Assembly: GCF_049673005.1 (NCBI RefSeq)
Contig: NZ_JBATXB010000111.1
Span: 81,110 to 145,109 of the forward strand
Direction of reading: 5' to 3'
Length of the DNA stretch: 64,000 nt
Source of the DNA: Carnobacterium_A sp049673005
GTDB taxonomy: Bacteria; Bacillota; Bacilli; Lactobacillales; Carnobacteriaceae
The translations under genes were made by a program, and so were the position numbers. Shown one piece after another: positions 26,584 to 35,905 of the stretch (the first letter of the stretch is position 1; every line of letters starts with the position of its first letter). Below the pieces are notes generated by a model that searched no databases, was not told the DNA's origin, and saw only the letters and a program-made list of their open reading frames with translations.

Positions 26584-28578
26584 TTATAACTTGTTGTATT
26601 TTTCAACAATGTTTTCTACTGTAAATCCGTATTCTTTAATTACTTTATCGCCAGGTGCACTTGCACCATATTTATCGATTGCAACCATTGCTCCATCTAA
26701 CCCTACGTAACGTTCCCATCCAAAACTTGAACCCATCTCAATAGAAACGCGTTTGCGAACTGCATTAGGTAGAACAGACTCTTTGTATAGTGCATCTTGC
26801 TTCTCAAATAAATCGAAACTTGGCATAGAAACGACAGAAACGTCTTTCCCTGCTGATTTAAGAGCTTTCTGTGCCTCTATTGCTAATGCAACTTCAGACC
26901 CAGTTGCGATTAAAATACCTTCTGGAGTCTCTCCATCCTGTGGTGAAATAACATAAGCACCTTTCATTACAAAGTCTTGTGCTAAGTCCTTTGTTTTAGG
27001 CAGCACTGGTAAATTTTGACGTGACAATACTAACATCGTTGGATGATCTGTTGAATTCATAGCAATTTTCCATGCTGCAACCACTTCGTTGCCATCAGCA
27101 GGACGTAATACAGTTAAGTTAGACATACTACGTAGGCTAGAAAGATGTTCAACAGGCTCATGTGTTGGTCCGTCTTCCCCAACAGCAACTGAGTCATGTG
27201 TAAAGACGTACGTTACAGGTAGTTTAGAAATTGCTGCCAAACGAACTGCCGCTCTTAGGTAATCTGTGAAAACAAAGAATGTTCCTACGTATGTTTTAGA
27301 TCCACCATGCAAGGCAATACCGTTTGCTGCAGCTGTCATAGCAAATTCACGTACACCGTACCAAATATTTCTTCCTTCATATTGTCCAGGTTGAAAATCT
27401 TTTTCTCCTGCTACCATTGTGTTATTCGAAGAAGATAAATCTGCAGAGCCACCCCAGAAGGCAGGAACTGTTTTAGAAATAGCTGTTAACACTTGGCTAC
27501 TAGTAACACGTGAAGCTAAAGCAGAATCTCTTTCCGCAAAGCTAGGTAACTGGCTATCCCATTCTTTTGGAAGTTCATTGTTCATCGCTTGTTCAAATTG
27601 TTCTGCTAATTCTGGATATGCAGTCTGGTAATCATTAAATAATACTTGCCATTCTTTTTCTGAATGCGCACCTTTATCAACCATACATTCTTCAAAACGT
27701 TGACTTACTTCTTTTGGAACGAAAAAGTCTTTACCTTCCCAACCATAAGCTTTCTTAGCTGATTGGATGCCTTCAGCACCCAACGGAGCACCGTGCACTT
27801 TATGAGTCCCCTCATTTGGAGCACCAAAACCAATAACCGTCTTCACTTCGATAATAGTTGGTTTTGTTGTTTCAGATTTAGCAGCTTCAATTGCTGCGTT
27901 AATCTCTTCAATATCATTGCCATCTTTTACTAAAATATGTTGCCATTTATAAGCTTCAAAACGTTGTCCAACGTTTTCAGTAAATGCTTTTGATGTTGGT
28001 CCGTCTAAAGAAATATCGTTTGAGTCATAGAGCATGATTAGCTTCCCAAGTTCTAAATGACCAGCTAAACTAGCCGCTTCAGATGAAACCCCTTCCATTA
28101 AATCGCCATCACCACATAAAGCATAGGTATAGTGATTTACTATATTCATGTTTTCTTTGTTATATGTTGCTGCTAGATGAGCTTCTGCCATTGCCATACC
28201 TACTGCATTTGCGATTCCTTGGCCTAATGGACCTGTTGTAGCTTCTACACCGTCTGTGAAATGCACTTCTGGATGTCCAGGAGTTTTACTATTCCATTGG
28301 CGGAAATTTTTCAAATCTTCAATTGAAACATCATAGCCTGCTAAATGCAATAAGCTATAAAGCATGATTGATCCGTGTCCAGCAGAAAGGACGAAACGAT
28401 CACGATCCACCCATTTCGAATTTTTAGGGTTCACTTTTAAGTGTTTTGTCCAAAGTGTATAAGCCATTGGAGCTGCTCCCATTGGTAATCCAGGGTGCCC
28501 AGAGTTGGCTTTTTGAACCCCATCCATACTAAGTGTTCTTATCGTATTAATCGCTAACTGGTCAGTGTTGTCAAACAA
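26584..28578 (-). CDS. tkt: Transketolase
   Basis: Transketolase moves two-carbon units in the non-oxidative pentose phosphate pathway using thiamine diphosphate. The cofactor motif GDGDLMEGVSSEAASLAG followed by YDSNDISLDG is clear, and a catalytic histidine is in SAGHGSIMLYSLLHL. The C-terminal half carries the second substrate-binding region (RAAVRLAAISKLPVTYVFTHDSV). 664 residues is normal. The start is a TTG behind GAGAGGA, with promoter TTGATT-17-TAAAAT. Located downstream of ynzC as in other Firmicutes. Confidence 0.97.
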   Translation of the reverse strand: MFDNTDQLAINTIRTLSMDGVQKANSGHPGLPMGAAPMAYTLWTKHLKVNPKNSKWVDRDRFVLSAGHGSIMLYSLLHLAGYDVSIEDLKNFRQWNSKTPGHPEVHFTDGVEATTGPLGQGIANAVGMAMAEAHLAATYNKENMNIVNHYTYALCGDGDLMEGVSSEAASLAGHLELGKLIMLYDSNDISLDGPTSKAFTENVGQRFEAYKWQHILVKDGNDIEEINAAIEAAKSETTKPTIIEVKTVIGFGAPNEGTHKVHGAPLGAEGIQSAKKAYGWEGKDFFVPKEVSQRFEECMVDKGAHSEKEWQVLFNDYQTAYPELAEQFEQAMNNELPKEWDSQLPSFAERDSALASRVTSSQVLTAISKTVPAFWGGSADLSSSNNTMVAGEKDFQPGQYEGRNIWYGVREFAMTAAANGIALHGGSKTYVGTFFVFTDYLRAAVRLAAISKLPVTYVFTHDSVAVGEDGPTHEPVEHLSSLRSMSNLTVLRPADGNEVVAAWKIAMNSTDHPTMLVLSRQNLPVLPKTKDLAQDFVMKGAYVISPQDGETPEGILIATGSEVALAIEAQKALKSAGKDVSVVSMPSFDLFEKQDALYKESVLPNAVRKRVSIEMGSSFGWERYVGLDGAMVAIDKYGASAPGDKVIKEYGFTVENIVEKYNKL

Positions 28579-28608
28579 TTAAATCATCCTCTCAATTGTG
28601 TTAACTCT

Positions 28609-28637
28609 ATTTTACTGTTTTTTAGCTTTTAAATCAA
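28609..28637 (-). promoter_or_regulatory. Likely sigma-A promoter for tkt
   Basis: On the minus strand TTGATT, a 17-base spacer and TAAAAT, about 30 bases before the tkt start codon. Confidence 0.7.
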
Positions 28638-28684
28638 CGGTTGAAAGCTATATAGGTAAAATAAGTATTTTTATACTCTTTATC

Positions 28685-28924
28685 TTAACGGTCATGAAGA
28701 CCTTTTTCTTTTTGGATTTTCTTTAATTTTTCTGGTGTTACATCATTTCCTTTTTCATCAACAACCTTTAATCCCTCAATGTGGTTACGCATACCTCCTC
28801 TAAAAGCAGCTAAATAGGCTTCTCTTAATTTTTTTTGCTCTGCCTGTTCAGTAATAGTTAGACCCTCATTTTTAGATTTTTTTGCTAAGGCATTGATTCT
28901 TGCAATTCTTTCTTTAGATATCAT
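28685..28924 (-). CDS. ynzC: YnzC family (DUF896) small protein
   Basis: A 79-residue helical hairpin protein of the DUF896/UPF0291 family. The signature is MISKERIARINALAKKSKNE and FRGGMRNHIEGLKVVDEKGNDVTPEKL. In B. subtilis YnzC is co-transcribed with the SOS gene yneA. The open frame extends three codons to a GTG at 28933, but that GTG is part of the AGAGGTG ribosome site; the ATG at 28924 is the start. It is divergent from lexA, sharing the region with the LexA box, so SOS control is plausible. Confidence 0.93.
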   Translation of the reverse strand: MISKERIARINALAKKSKNEGLTITEQAEQKKLREAYLAAFRGGMRNHIEGLKVVDEKGNDVTPEKLKKIQKEKGLHDR

Positions 28925-29006
28925 TTTATACACCTCTTAATTCTTATTATTTAAATACTATACCAAAAATATTTCGCCAATGCATTAAAATCGTTTTAAA
29001 TGCTAG

Positions 29007-29020
29007 CGAACATTTGTTTG
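29007..29020. promoter_or_regulatory. LexA operator (Gram-positive SOS box)
   Basis: CGAACATTTGTTTG fits the Gram-positive consensus CGAAC-N4-GTTCG with one mismatch. It overlaps the -35 of lexA by three bases and lies between the divergent lexA and ynzC, so it would give lexA autoregulation. Confidence 0.8.
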
Positions 29021-29046
29021 ATTCAATGGTAAATTTATGTTATTCT
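29018..29046 (+). promoter_or_regulatory. Promoter of lexA
   Basis: TTGATT, a 17-base spacer and TATTCT; overlapped on its -35 by the SOS box. Confidence 0.75.
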
Positions 29047-29084
29047 TTATAAGAAATAATAAAAGAATTGAGGTGCATCTATTT

Positions 29085-29708
29085 ATGCGTAAAACACCAG
29101 AATCAAGACAAATTGAGGTCTTGCAATACATTCATGATCAAGTAAAATTAAAAGGTTACCCACCAACCGTACGTGAAATTGGAACAGCTGTTTCACTATC
29201 TTCTACTTCAACTGTACACGGTCATTTGTCGCGACTTGAGAAGAACGGGTTTATACAAAGAGACCCTAGCAAACCACGAGCGATTGAATTAACTTCAAAA
29301 GGATTAACAAAATTAGGGATTCAACTTGAACAGATACCTTTGTTAGGAACAGTCGCGGCAGGTGAACCTATTTTAGCTGTCGAAGAAGCCTCTGATTATT
29401 TTCCGCTTCCTCCTAATTTAAGACAAGAAAGCGATACTCTATTTATGTTGACAATACGTGGCGAAAGCATGATTAATGCTGGAATTTTTGATGGAGATGA
29501 AGTAATTGTTCGCAAACAATCTAGCGCAAACAACGGAGATATCGTTATCGCTCTAACGAATGAAGATGAAGCAACTTGTAAAAGATTTTACCGTGAGGAC
29601 AATTATTATCGTCTTCAACCAGAAAATGATTCTATGAATGATATTCTATTAGATGAAGTAACAATCCTTGGTAAAGTAGTCAGTTTATACCGCAGTCATA
29701 TTTTTTAA
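29085..29708 (+). CDS. lexA: SOS repressor LexA
   Basis: LexA represses DNA-damage genes until RecA filaments trigger self-cleavage. The 207-residue protein has an N-terminal winged HTH (1-72), the cleavage site Ala92-Gly93 in TVAAGEP, the catalytic Ser128 in RGESM and Lys166 in CKRFYR. The longest reading would start at 29037, but the ATG at 29085 has a GAGGTG site nine bases upstream and gives the standard MRKTPESRQIEVLQYI start. The usual Bacillus neighbours yneA and yneB are missing between it and ynzC. Confidence 0.97.
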   Translation: MRKTPESRQIEVLQYIHDQVKLKGYPPTVREIGTAVSLSSTSTVHGHLSRLEKNGFIQRDPSKPRAIELTSKGLTKLGIQLEQIPLLGTVAAGEPILAVEEASDYFPLPPNLRQESDTLFMLTIRGESMINAGIFDGDEVIVRKQSSANNGDIVIALTNEDEATCKRFYREDNYYRLQPENDSMNDILLDEVTILGKVVSLYRSHIF

Positions 29709-29726
29709 TTTTTATAACAGTAATTC

Positions 29727-29784
29727 AAAAAAAGCACGTCTTTAGATTTATGGAGAAACCATAAATAAAAGACGTGCTTTTTTT
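29727..29784. terminator. Bidirectional terminator between lexA and apt
   Basis: AAAAAAAGCACGTCTTT pairs with AAAGACGTGCTTTTTTT, with a further inner ATTTATGG/CCATAAAT pair. T runs exist on both strands, so it ends lexA and the convergent recJ-apt unit. Confidence 0.95.
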
Positions 29785-29831
29785 AATCGTTAAATTTATT
29801 AAGTCTTGAAACTATAATATAACAAGTACCT

Positions 29832-30344
29832 TTAATATTCCATTAATGCTAGAATATCATAACCTTCAATTTTATTACGACCTTTTAGCTCACTTAACTC
29901 TACTAAAAAGGCTGTTCCAACTACTTCTCCGCCTAATTGTTCAATCAACTTAATAGTCGCTGCAATCGTGCCTCCTGTTGCCAACAAATCATCACAAACT
30001 AGCACCTTTTGACCTGGTTTAATAGCATCTTTATGGATTTGTAAGACGTCATTTCCGTATTCTAAGCCATAACTAACTTCTACTGTTTCACGCGGCAATT
30101 TCCCTTTTTTTCGAGCGGGAGCAAACCCAATACCTAACTCATAAGCTACTGGACAACCAACAATAAAACCGCGTGCTTCCGGTCCTACGATCATATCTAC
30201 ACCTTTATCTTTTGCATATTTACTAATTTCATTTGTAGCGTATCGATAAGCTTCACCATCTGCCATTAAGGGAGAAATGTCACGAAAAATAATTCCTTTT
30301 TCTGGAAAATCAGGTACATCTGCTATATATTTTTTTAAATCCAT
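29832..30344 (-). CDS. apt: Adenine phosphoribosyltransferase
   Basis: Apt salvages adenine to AMP using PRPP. The PRPP-binding loop VLVCDDLLATGGT is intact, and the N-terminus MDLKKYIADVPDFPEKGIIFRDI is typical. 170 residues is standard. It lies 23 bases after recJ; the recJ-apt order is conserved in Firmicutes. Confidence 0.98.
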   Translation of the reverse strand: MDLKKYIADVPDFPEKGIIFRDISPLMADGEAYRYATNEISKYAKDKGVDMIVGPEARGFIVGCPVAYELGIGFAPARKKGKLPRETVEVSYGLEYGNDVLQIHKDAIKPGQKVLVCDDLLATGGTIAATIKLIEQLGGEVVGTAFLVELSELKGRNKIEGYDILALMEY

Positions 30345-30367
30345 TAAAATTTACCTCCGTTTCAAAA

Positions 30368-32704
30368 TTATGACTCTTTCTTTATTTGAAGTTTAATCCA
30401 CTCTTCTAGTTCTGTAAAACGACTGTAAATAAGTATTTCTTCTGCAGCAAACTTACCCAATCGTTTTTTATATACTTTAGTATCTGTTAATTCTTTTTTT
30501 TCAATATTCGAAGCTATATTCATAATACCATCTTGTATTGTAACAAAACCAGCTTCAAAAAACACGTTGATTATAAAAATCAGCATATTTTCTTTTATTT
30601 TTAAATGTCCTGACAATAGTTTAGTTTTATGTCTAGCATCAATATCTTTATGTGAGGCGATGTATTTAAACACATGTGAAAATTGTATCCGACTTGGTAT
30701 GCCATCTAAATAGGCACTCTCTTGATTAAAGAAACTCGCATAAATACTAGTTGGTTTACTTCCTTGTAAAAGTTTACTTAATAATTCTAAATCATCTGGA
30801 CAATCTACCAAAACAAGTTTATCTGTTTTCATTTCAAAGTGCTCACTATCCTTCAATTCAGTTATAAAGTGAGTATAACCCGTTCTGGGAATATCTTCTT
30901 GATATTTTCTCACATTTTTTTCATTAAAAAAGATGTAATCAGCCTCTGGTAATTGCCATATGGTTGATGAAATATTAGTGCTTCTTAAATCAAATAGTTG
31001 AGTTCCTTTAACAACTATATCATCTAGCATTAGTTGTGGTTTACGTAAACCATTCCATTCATTAATATTAAGTTTTCCTACAACCGATAGTTCAGCTTTT
31101 GCTCCTATTTTCTCAGCCATAGCTCCAAGATGAAAACCTATAGCATCAAGTGTTTCGTTCTCTTCAATCAATTGCAATTTCAGATGCGTTTTTTCACTAC
31201 CGATTCTTTTAATCTCTTGAACGTGAACTTTTTCAAAAAGAAAAACAGGTTTTGGATTATCTGTACCAAAAGGTGCTAATTTTTGAAACTCTTCAATTGA
31301 TGACAACTCAACATCTGCTATATGTAATTTTTTATCAACTACATGTGATTCTTCTAACAGCATGCTTCCTTGTTTTTGTTGTAAAAAAGCGTTAAGTTCT
31401 ATTTTTATACTAGCTATATTATCAATTGGTAAAGTGAGCCCCGCCGCCATATGGTGACCACCAAATTTTGTTAATAAATGATCCGTGTCTTGAAGACCAT
31501 TGTATAAGTGATAGACTGGTGTGCTCCTACCAGAACCTTTTGCATAGCCTTTTTCTTGATCGATGTTCAAAATAATAGCTGGTTTGCCAGTTTTCGATAC
31601 TACTTTACTCGCTACAATCCCTAGTACTCCTTCATGCCAACCTTCTTTTGCCAGCACATAAACACCTTGATCAGGATCTTCATACTCAACCATCTCTAAA
31701 GCTTCCGCAGTTATTTCTGCTACGATCAATTGTCTTTCGCTATTTTTTTTATTTATCATTTCTGATAAACGAAGCGCCTCTTCCTCATCAAAAGTGGTCA
31801 ATAATTCAACAGCTGGACCCGCATCTCCCAAGCGTCCAACAGCATTCAGACGTGGCGCCAAAGTAAATCCTATTGTTTCTTCGTCAGCTTCACTTTGCTT
31901 AATACTAGCAATTTTGAATAGAGCCATTAGCCCTATTCTTTGTGATTCCTTTAATATTGCTAAACCTTGTTTAACTAGCGCTCGATTTTCCCCTGTTAGA
32001 CTAACTAAATCAGCTATCGTTCCAATTGCTACTAAATCCAGCATTTCTAAAGGTATTTCTCCTAACAAAGCGGTAGCTAATTTAAAAGCTACACCTACTC
32101 CAGCTAAGTCTTTAAATGGATAATCTGCATTTGGATGTTTAGGATGAATTATCGCATAGGCATCAGGTAGAGTGCTTTGTAATTCATGATGATCTGTTAC
32201 TACCACATCAACACCTAACTCATTTGCTTTTGAGATGGCTTCATGTCCTGACACACCATTATCACATGTTAAGATTAATTCTGTACCTTCTGATATCAAT
32301 TTTTCAAAAACGACTGTATTAGGTCCGTAACCATCAGTAAACCGATTCGGAATATAATAATTTACCTCTCCACCAATCATCTCAATGGCTTCTTTTAAAA
32401 CTGCTGTGCTCGTAATTCCATCTGCATCATAATCACCATATACCGTAATTAATTGACCTTTCTCAATAGCTTCCATAATGCGAGTAACGGCTTTTTCCAT
32501 ATCATTTAAAAGATAGGGATCATGAATCCAAGAATCATTTGGATTTATAAAATTTTGAATCTTTTCTACAGAATCTAAACCTCTTTGTAAGCAGAGAGAA
32601 ATAAAAAGTGGAGTATATTTAGATTCTAGTTCTTTTTTTTCTATTTCATTAACATTATCATATTGTGTTTTTATAACTTTCCATTTATCTTTTGTCGTTG
32701 ACAA
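30368..32704 (-). CDS. recJ: Single-stranded-DNA exonuclease RecJ
   Basis: RecJ degrades single-stranded DNA 5' to 3' in recombination and repair. The DHH phosphoesterase motifs are YGDYDADGITST, TDHHEL and the DHHA1 block GGHHMAAGLTL. The 778-residue form has a Gram-positive C-terminal extension (about 570-778) after the OB fold; the core alone is nearer 570. A 5' gap of 55 bases separates it from the DegV terminator, so it is probably transcribed with apt. Confidence 0.97.
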   Translation of the reverse strand: MSTTKDKWKVIKTQYDNVNEIEKKELESKYTPLFISLCLQRGLDSVEKIQNFINPNDSWIHDPYLLNDMEKAVTRIMEAIEKGQLITVYGDYDADGITSTAVLKEAIEMIGGEVNYYIPNRFTDGYGPNTVVFEKLISEGTELILTCDNGVSGHEAISKANELGVDVVVTDHHELQSTLPDAYAIIHPKHPNADYPFKDLAGVGVAFKLATALLGEIPLEMLDLVAIGTIADLVSLTGENRALVKQGLAILKESQRIGLMALFKIASIKQSEADEETIGFTLAPRLNAVGRLGDAGPAVELLTTFDEEEALRLSEMINKKNSERQLIVAEITAEALEMVEYEDPDQGVYVLAKEGWHEGVLGIVASKVVSKTGKPAIILNIDQEKGYAKGSGRSTPVYHLYNGLQDTDHLLTKFGGHHMAAGLTLPIDNIASIKIELNAFLQQKQGSMLLEESHVVDKKLHIADVELSSIEEFQKLAPFGTDNPKPVFLFEKVHVQEIKRIGSEKTHLKLQLIEENETLDAIGFHLGAMAEKIGAKAELSVVGKLNINEWNGLRKPQLMLDDIVVKGTQLFDLRSTNISSTIWQLPEADYIFFNEKNVRKYQEDIPRTGYTHFITELKDSEHFEMKTDKLVLVDCPDDLELLSKLLQGSKPTSIYASFFNQESAYLDGIPSRIQFSHVFKYIASHKDIDARHKTKLLSGHLKIKENMLIFIINVFFEAGFVTIQDGIMNIASNIEKKELTDTKVYKKRLGKFAAEEILIYSRFTELEEWIKLQIKKES

Positions 32705-32760
32705 ATCGTTTCACTCCCAACTTCAATAGTATACCAAAAATCACTGAAAAATGAATGCAC

Positions 32761-32799
32761 AACGAAAAAACTTTCCTTTTTCAGGAAAGTTTTTTCGTT
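32761..32799 (-). terminator. Terminator of the DUF1836-degV unit
   Basis: AACGAAAAAACTTTCC pairs perfectly with GGAAAGTTTTTTCGTT around a 7-base loop, ten bases past the DegV stop codon. Confidence 0.9.
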
Positions 32800-32808
32800 T
32801 TTTAGATT

Positions 32809-33675
32809 TTACTCTTCAGTAACGATGATTCCAATTCCGATTAATCCAGGACCAGTGTGAACCCCTAAGGCCGGACTAACTTCTCCTTCGAAAACCTCAT
32901 CAAATAAAGGCAATTCTTTCAGTAGACTAGAACGTATCTCTTCTACTTGAGATTTAGCTGTTTTCCCACCATACGCAATAGCTAAGTTATATTTCTTTGC
33001 ATTTCCTGCGAATTCAGCTGTTAGATCGATAGCTTTTTGAACACTTTTTTTATTTCCTCTTACTTTAGCAACTGTATCATATACACCATCTTCATTACAG
33101 GTAATAACTGGTTTTAAATTTAGCATATTTCCTAAAATCGATGCTACCAAACCAATTCGACCGCCTTTTTGTAAATATTCAAGAGTTGGCACATGGAAAA
33201 AAATTTTTGATTTTAAAACATCCTCTTCTAATTTCGTCTTAATGGTTTCCCAGTTTAACCCAGCTTCAACGTATTTAAAAGCTTGAACAGCAATTAGCCC
33301 ACTACCTACACCAATATTCTTGGAATCTATTGTTAAAATATCCATATCAGTAAAACTTTCTGAAATTACTCTGACCATGTTATTTGTTCCACTTAATCCG
33401 CTAGAAATAGTAACACATATTACTTTATCAAAGCCTTCATCTTGTATTTTTTTGAAAATAGTTGAAATAACCTCTCCACTAGGAAGCGAAGTCGTTGGGA
33501 TTTCATCAGGTAAACGGTCATAAACTTCTTGAGGACTGATGTTTACATTGTCTATAAATTCTTCATTTTTATAAATAATTTTAAGTGGAATAACATTCAT
33601 ATTTCCTAATTTAACGTACTCTTCAGGAACATTGGAACCTGAGTCAACCAAGTAAGCAACTTTTTCTTTATTCAT
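32809..33675 (-). CDS. DegV family fatty-acid-binding protein
   Basis: A 288-residue DegV protein. The family binds fatty acids and, as FakB, presents them to the FakA kinase. Marks are YLVDSGSNVP near the start, the TTSLPSGEV loop, CVTISSGLSGTNN, and HVPTLEYLQKGGRI. A larger reading begins at 33696 within the previous gene, but the ATG at 33675 has a GTGAGGT site and starts MNKEKVAYLVDSG. It overlaps nothing and lies 10 bases after the DUF1836 gene. Whether it is a FakB or another DegV member cannot be told from the sequence. Confidence 0.93.
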   Translation of the reverse strand: MNKEKVAYLVDSGSNVPEEYVKLGNMNVIPLKIIYKNEEFIDNVNISPQEVYDRLPDEIPTTSLPSGEVISTIFKKIQDEGFDKVICVTISSGLSGTNNMVRVISESFTDMDILTIDSKNIGVGSGLIAVQAFKYVEAGLNWETIKTKLEEDVLKSKIFFHVPTLEYLQKGGRIGLVASILGNMLNLKPVITCNEDGVYDTVAKVRGNKKSVQKAIDLTAEFAGNAKKYNLAIAYGGKTAKSQVEEIRSSLLKELPLFDEVFEGEVSPALGVHTGPGLIGIGIIVTEE

Positions 33676-33685
33676 ATCATTTACC

Positions 33686-34270
33686 TCACAATTCATTTTT
33701 CATATTATTTTTTTCAGTGTTAGATTTATTGTTTTTAACAAAGACAAGAACTTTTTGAGTTGTAATTTTTGATGCAACAGCTATACAAGAAGTACGCACA
33801 ACTAGATTCTCTATTTCGGTATTATTAGGCATTAAAGGTAACGGTTGATTCTTATTCATTTCTATATGTGAAGCAATAGCACTTAAAGCCGCTTCTTGTT
33901 CGGTACAAAATAAGTCATATGCTTCTCTAATCCCACTTACAGAGGCTTGGTACGTAATACCTTCTTTAACTTCTGAAATAGTTAAAACTTGTTTCAATAC
34001 AGATATAGCAATTAAATAAGCTAAATGCTTTTTATTGTATCTTTTTTTTATTGGAGCAGGGATTAAATCTAACTTGACATAATTATTCACCATAGATGCC
34101 GTAATTATTTTATCTTGTTTTTCTGGTTTGAAAACATAAAGATAATTATCTATTAGGTTTAACACCTGATCCATATATAAATCAAAATCTGGCAATTCTT
34201 CCCAGCGTGGGAAATTAAATTGCGTTATCTCTTTAGTCCAATCAATGAGTTTTTCTTCCAAATCAGTCAA
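33686..34270 (-). CDS. DUF1836 putative regulator
   Basis: A 194-residue DUF1836 protein. The middle third (ASMVNNYVKLDLIPAPIKKRYNKKHLAYLI) looks like a MerR-type helix-turn-helix, the reason this family is thought to regulate transcription. The start is a TTG behind an AGGTGGT site. It is upstream of and close to degV, a pairing known from several lactic acid bacteria, and the pair is probably one transcript. Its promoter carries a palindrome at 34335-34351 that could be its own operator. Confidence 0.85.
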   Translation of the reverse strand: MTDLEEKLIDWTKEITQFNFPRWEELPDFDLYMDQVLNLIDNYLYVFKPEKQDKIITASMVNNYVKLDLIPAPIKKRYNKKHLAYLIAISVLKQVLTISEVKEGITYQASVSGIREAYDLFCTEQEAALSAIASHIEMNKNQPLPLMPNNTEIENLVVRTSCIAVASKITTQKVLVFVKNNKSNTEKNNMKNEL

Positions 34271-34304
34271 TTTACCACCTATTCCCCTTAACTTCTATTA
34301 AGAT

Positions 34305-34351
34305 ATTCTACCATATATATTACATCTAGACAAACTAGTTACAATAACTAG
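34305..34351 (-). promoter_or_regulatory. DUF1836-degV promoter with an adjacent palindrome
   Basis: Minus strand: TTGTCT (34328-34333), 17-base spacer, TAGAAT (34305-34310) preceded by TGG, an extended -10. Directly upstream is the perfect inverted repeat CTAGTTA-N3-TAACTAG at 34335-34351. It is a candidate operator for the DUF1836 product or another regulator. Confidence 0.65.
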
Positions 34352-34468
34352 GTGAGTATGTAATCTAACGTATTCTGTTCTTGTATGCTTATTTTCTAGA
34401 AAGATTGCTTTTAAATACTATTATCCCTTTATTCTCATCTAATTCTTACTATCTCTTTCTAGTTTTTC

Positions 34469-34506
34469 AAAAAAAAAGGCTACACGAATCTGCATTCGCG
34501 GCGCCT
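34469..34506 (-). terminator. Terminator of the LapA-like gene
   Basis: On the minus strand AGGC-(CGAAT...ATTCG)-GCCT with internal loop, followed by nine T residues. The stem is imperfect. Confidence 0.7.
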
Positions 34507-34573
34507 CAAAAACATATTTTTCTTAACTAGCAACAATTAACTCTACTCGATAAGATTCCAAGAAATACAAAAT

Positions 34574-34990
34574 CTATTTTCCTTCTAAAAAAGAATCTGA
34601 ATAGGTGGTGTGAGTCATTCTATCTATTAATTCTTTTTCCAAGCTATTTATCTTAGTAATTTTAATTTCTATTTCTTCATTTTTTTGTGCAATTTTTTCT
34701 TCGTATTTCATTTTTTGTTGTTCTAATTCTTTTTGTTTAATTTCTTCTGCATTCGATATTTCTACTTCATAATGCTTCATTTGTTTTTTTGTTTTAAAAG
34801 CTGTACTAGTGGCTATTAAGACAGTAACCAATGCTCCAATAAAAAGAGAGCCTAAAATAATCATAATTAATGGCCAAGAAACTAATGTGAACCCGAAGTT
34901 AACCGGTACAACCTCCACATTCATTACAGCAAACAAAGAAATCAGCAAAATTAGAATGATAGCTAGAATAGTCGCCCATTGTTTTTTCAT
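34574..34990 (-). CDS. LapA-domain (DUF1049) membrane protein
   Basis: A 138-residue protein with two hydrophobic helices (residues about 8-24 and 40-62) and a cytoplasmic coiled-coil-like tail of charged residues (KQKELEQQKMKYEEKIAQKNEE). The pattern of VPVNFGFTLVSWPLIMIILGSLFIGALV is that of DUF1049/LapA-domain proteins, which are widespread in Firmicutes and of unknown function. It is an isolated cistron with its own terminator. Confidence 0.82.
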   Translation of the reverse strand: MKKQWATILAIILILLISLFAVMNVEVVPVNFGFTLVSWPLIMIILGSLFIGALVTVLIATSTAFKTKKQMKHYEVEISNAEEIKQKELEQQKMKYEEKIAQKNEEIEIKITKINSLEKELIDRMTHTTYSDSFLEGK

Positions 34991-35078
34991 CGTTTACCCC
35001 TCTCTTCTTTTAATAATTCTACAAATACTTATTGTTATTATTTTAGCATAATAAAACAGAAGCCCCTAATAATATACT

Positions 35079-35882
35079 TTATTTATTGTCGAAAATTCTT
35101 AAAGCTAAGAAATCCCCTGTTTTTGGAAATAGAGTATAGAATTTACTTGCTAGTTCCATCGAATAAGGCAAATTCAATTCTCTTTTTTGAGTCCCTATCA
35201 AGTTAACAATACGATTAGCAACATTTTCTGTCTTTAAAACCATTTTCCCAACTTTTTTCAAATAATTTCCACTCTTATCAGCAATATCAAAAAAATTTGT
35301 ATCAATTGGACCAGGATTAACTGTTGTTACTCTTATTCCTAGTGGCTTTAATTCTAAACGTAAAGCATTAGAATAACCAATCACAGCAAATTTTGTAGCA
35401 GAATAAATACTCGATTTAGAAGTAGCCATCTTCCCTGCTTGTGAAGCTATATTAATAATGTGTCCTTGCTCTTCTTCAGCCATTTGAATAGCGACTAGTT
35501 GCGTTACGTAAATCATTCCCAATACATTAACTCTAAACATATTTTCCGCAATTGACATATCAAATGTTAAAGCTTCTTCAAAATGACCAAATCCAGCATT
35601 ATTAATTAAAACATCAATAGCACCGACCTCTTCGTATACTTGTTTGATTACTTTTTCTATTTCGTCCGGTTTAGATATATCTAAACGGTAAGCATATGCT
35701 GGTTTATTGGACAACGATGAGCATTTCTTTCTTACTTCCTCCAAAAGCTCTTCTCTGCGTGCTGTTACAACAACAATTGCCCCTTGGCTTGCTACTTTAT
35801 AGGCAACTTCTTCACCTAGTCCAGCAGAGCCACCAGTTATGAACACTACTTTATTCGTTAATTGCTTTAAATTTTTATTCAT
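35079..35882 (-). CDS. Short-chain dehydrogenase/reductase
   Basis: A 267-residue classical SDR. The NAD(P)-binding GGSAGLGEE is at residues about 18-26 and the catalytic YSATKFA at about 160. The family reduces or oxidises various small substrates, and the substrate here is not identifiable; it resembles YqjQ-type proteins. It lies 23 bases after rnz on the same strand, an order shared with other Firmicutes. Confidence 0.9.
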   Translation of the reverse strand: MNKNLKQLTNKVVFITGGSAGLGEEVAYKVASQGAIVVVTARREELLEEVRKKCSSLSNKPAYAYRLDISKPDEIEKVIKQVYEEVGAIDVLINNAGFGHFEEALTFDMSIAENMFRVNVLGMIYVTQLVAIQMAEEEQGHIINIASQAGKMATSKSSIYSATKFAVIGYSNALRLELKPLGIRVTTVNPGPIDTNFFDIADKSGNYLKKVGKMVLKTENVANRIVNLIGTQKRELNLPYSMELASKFYTLFPKTGDFLALRIFDNK

Positions 35883-35905
35883 TTTAACTCCTCTTTTCTA
35901 ATGAA

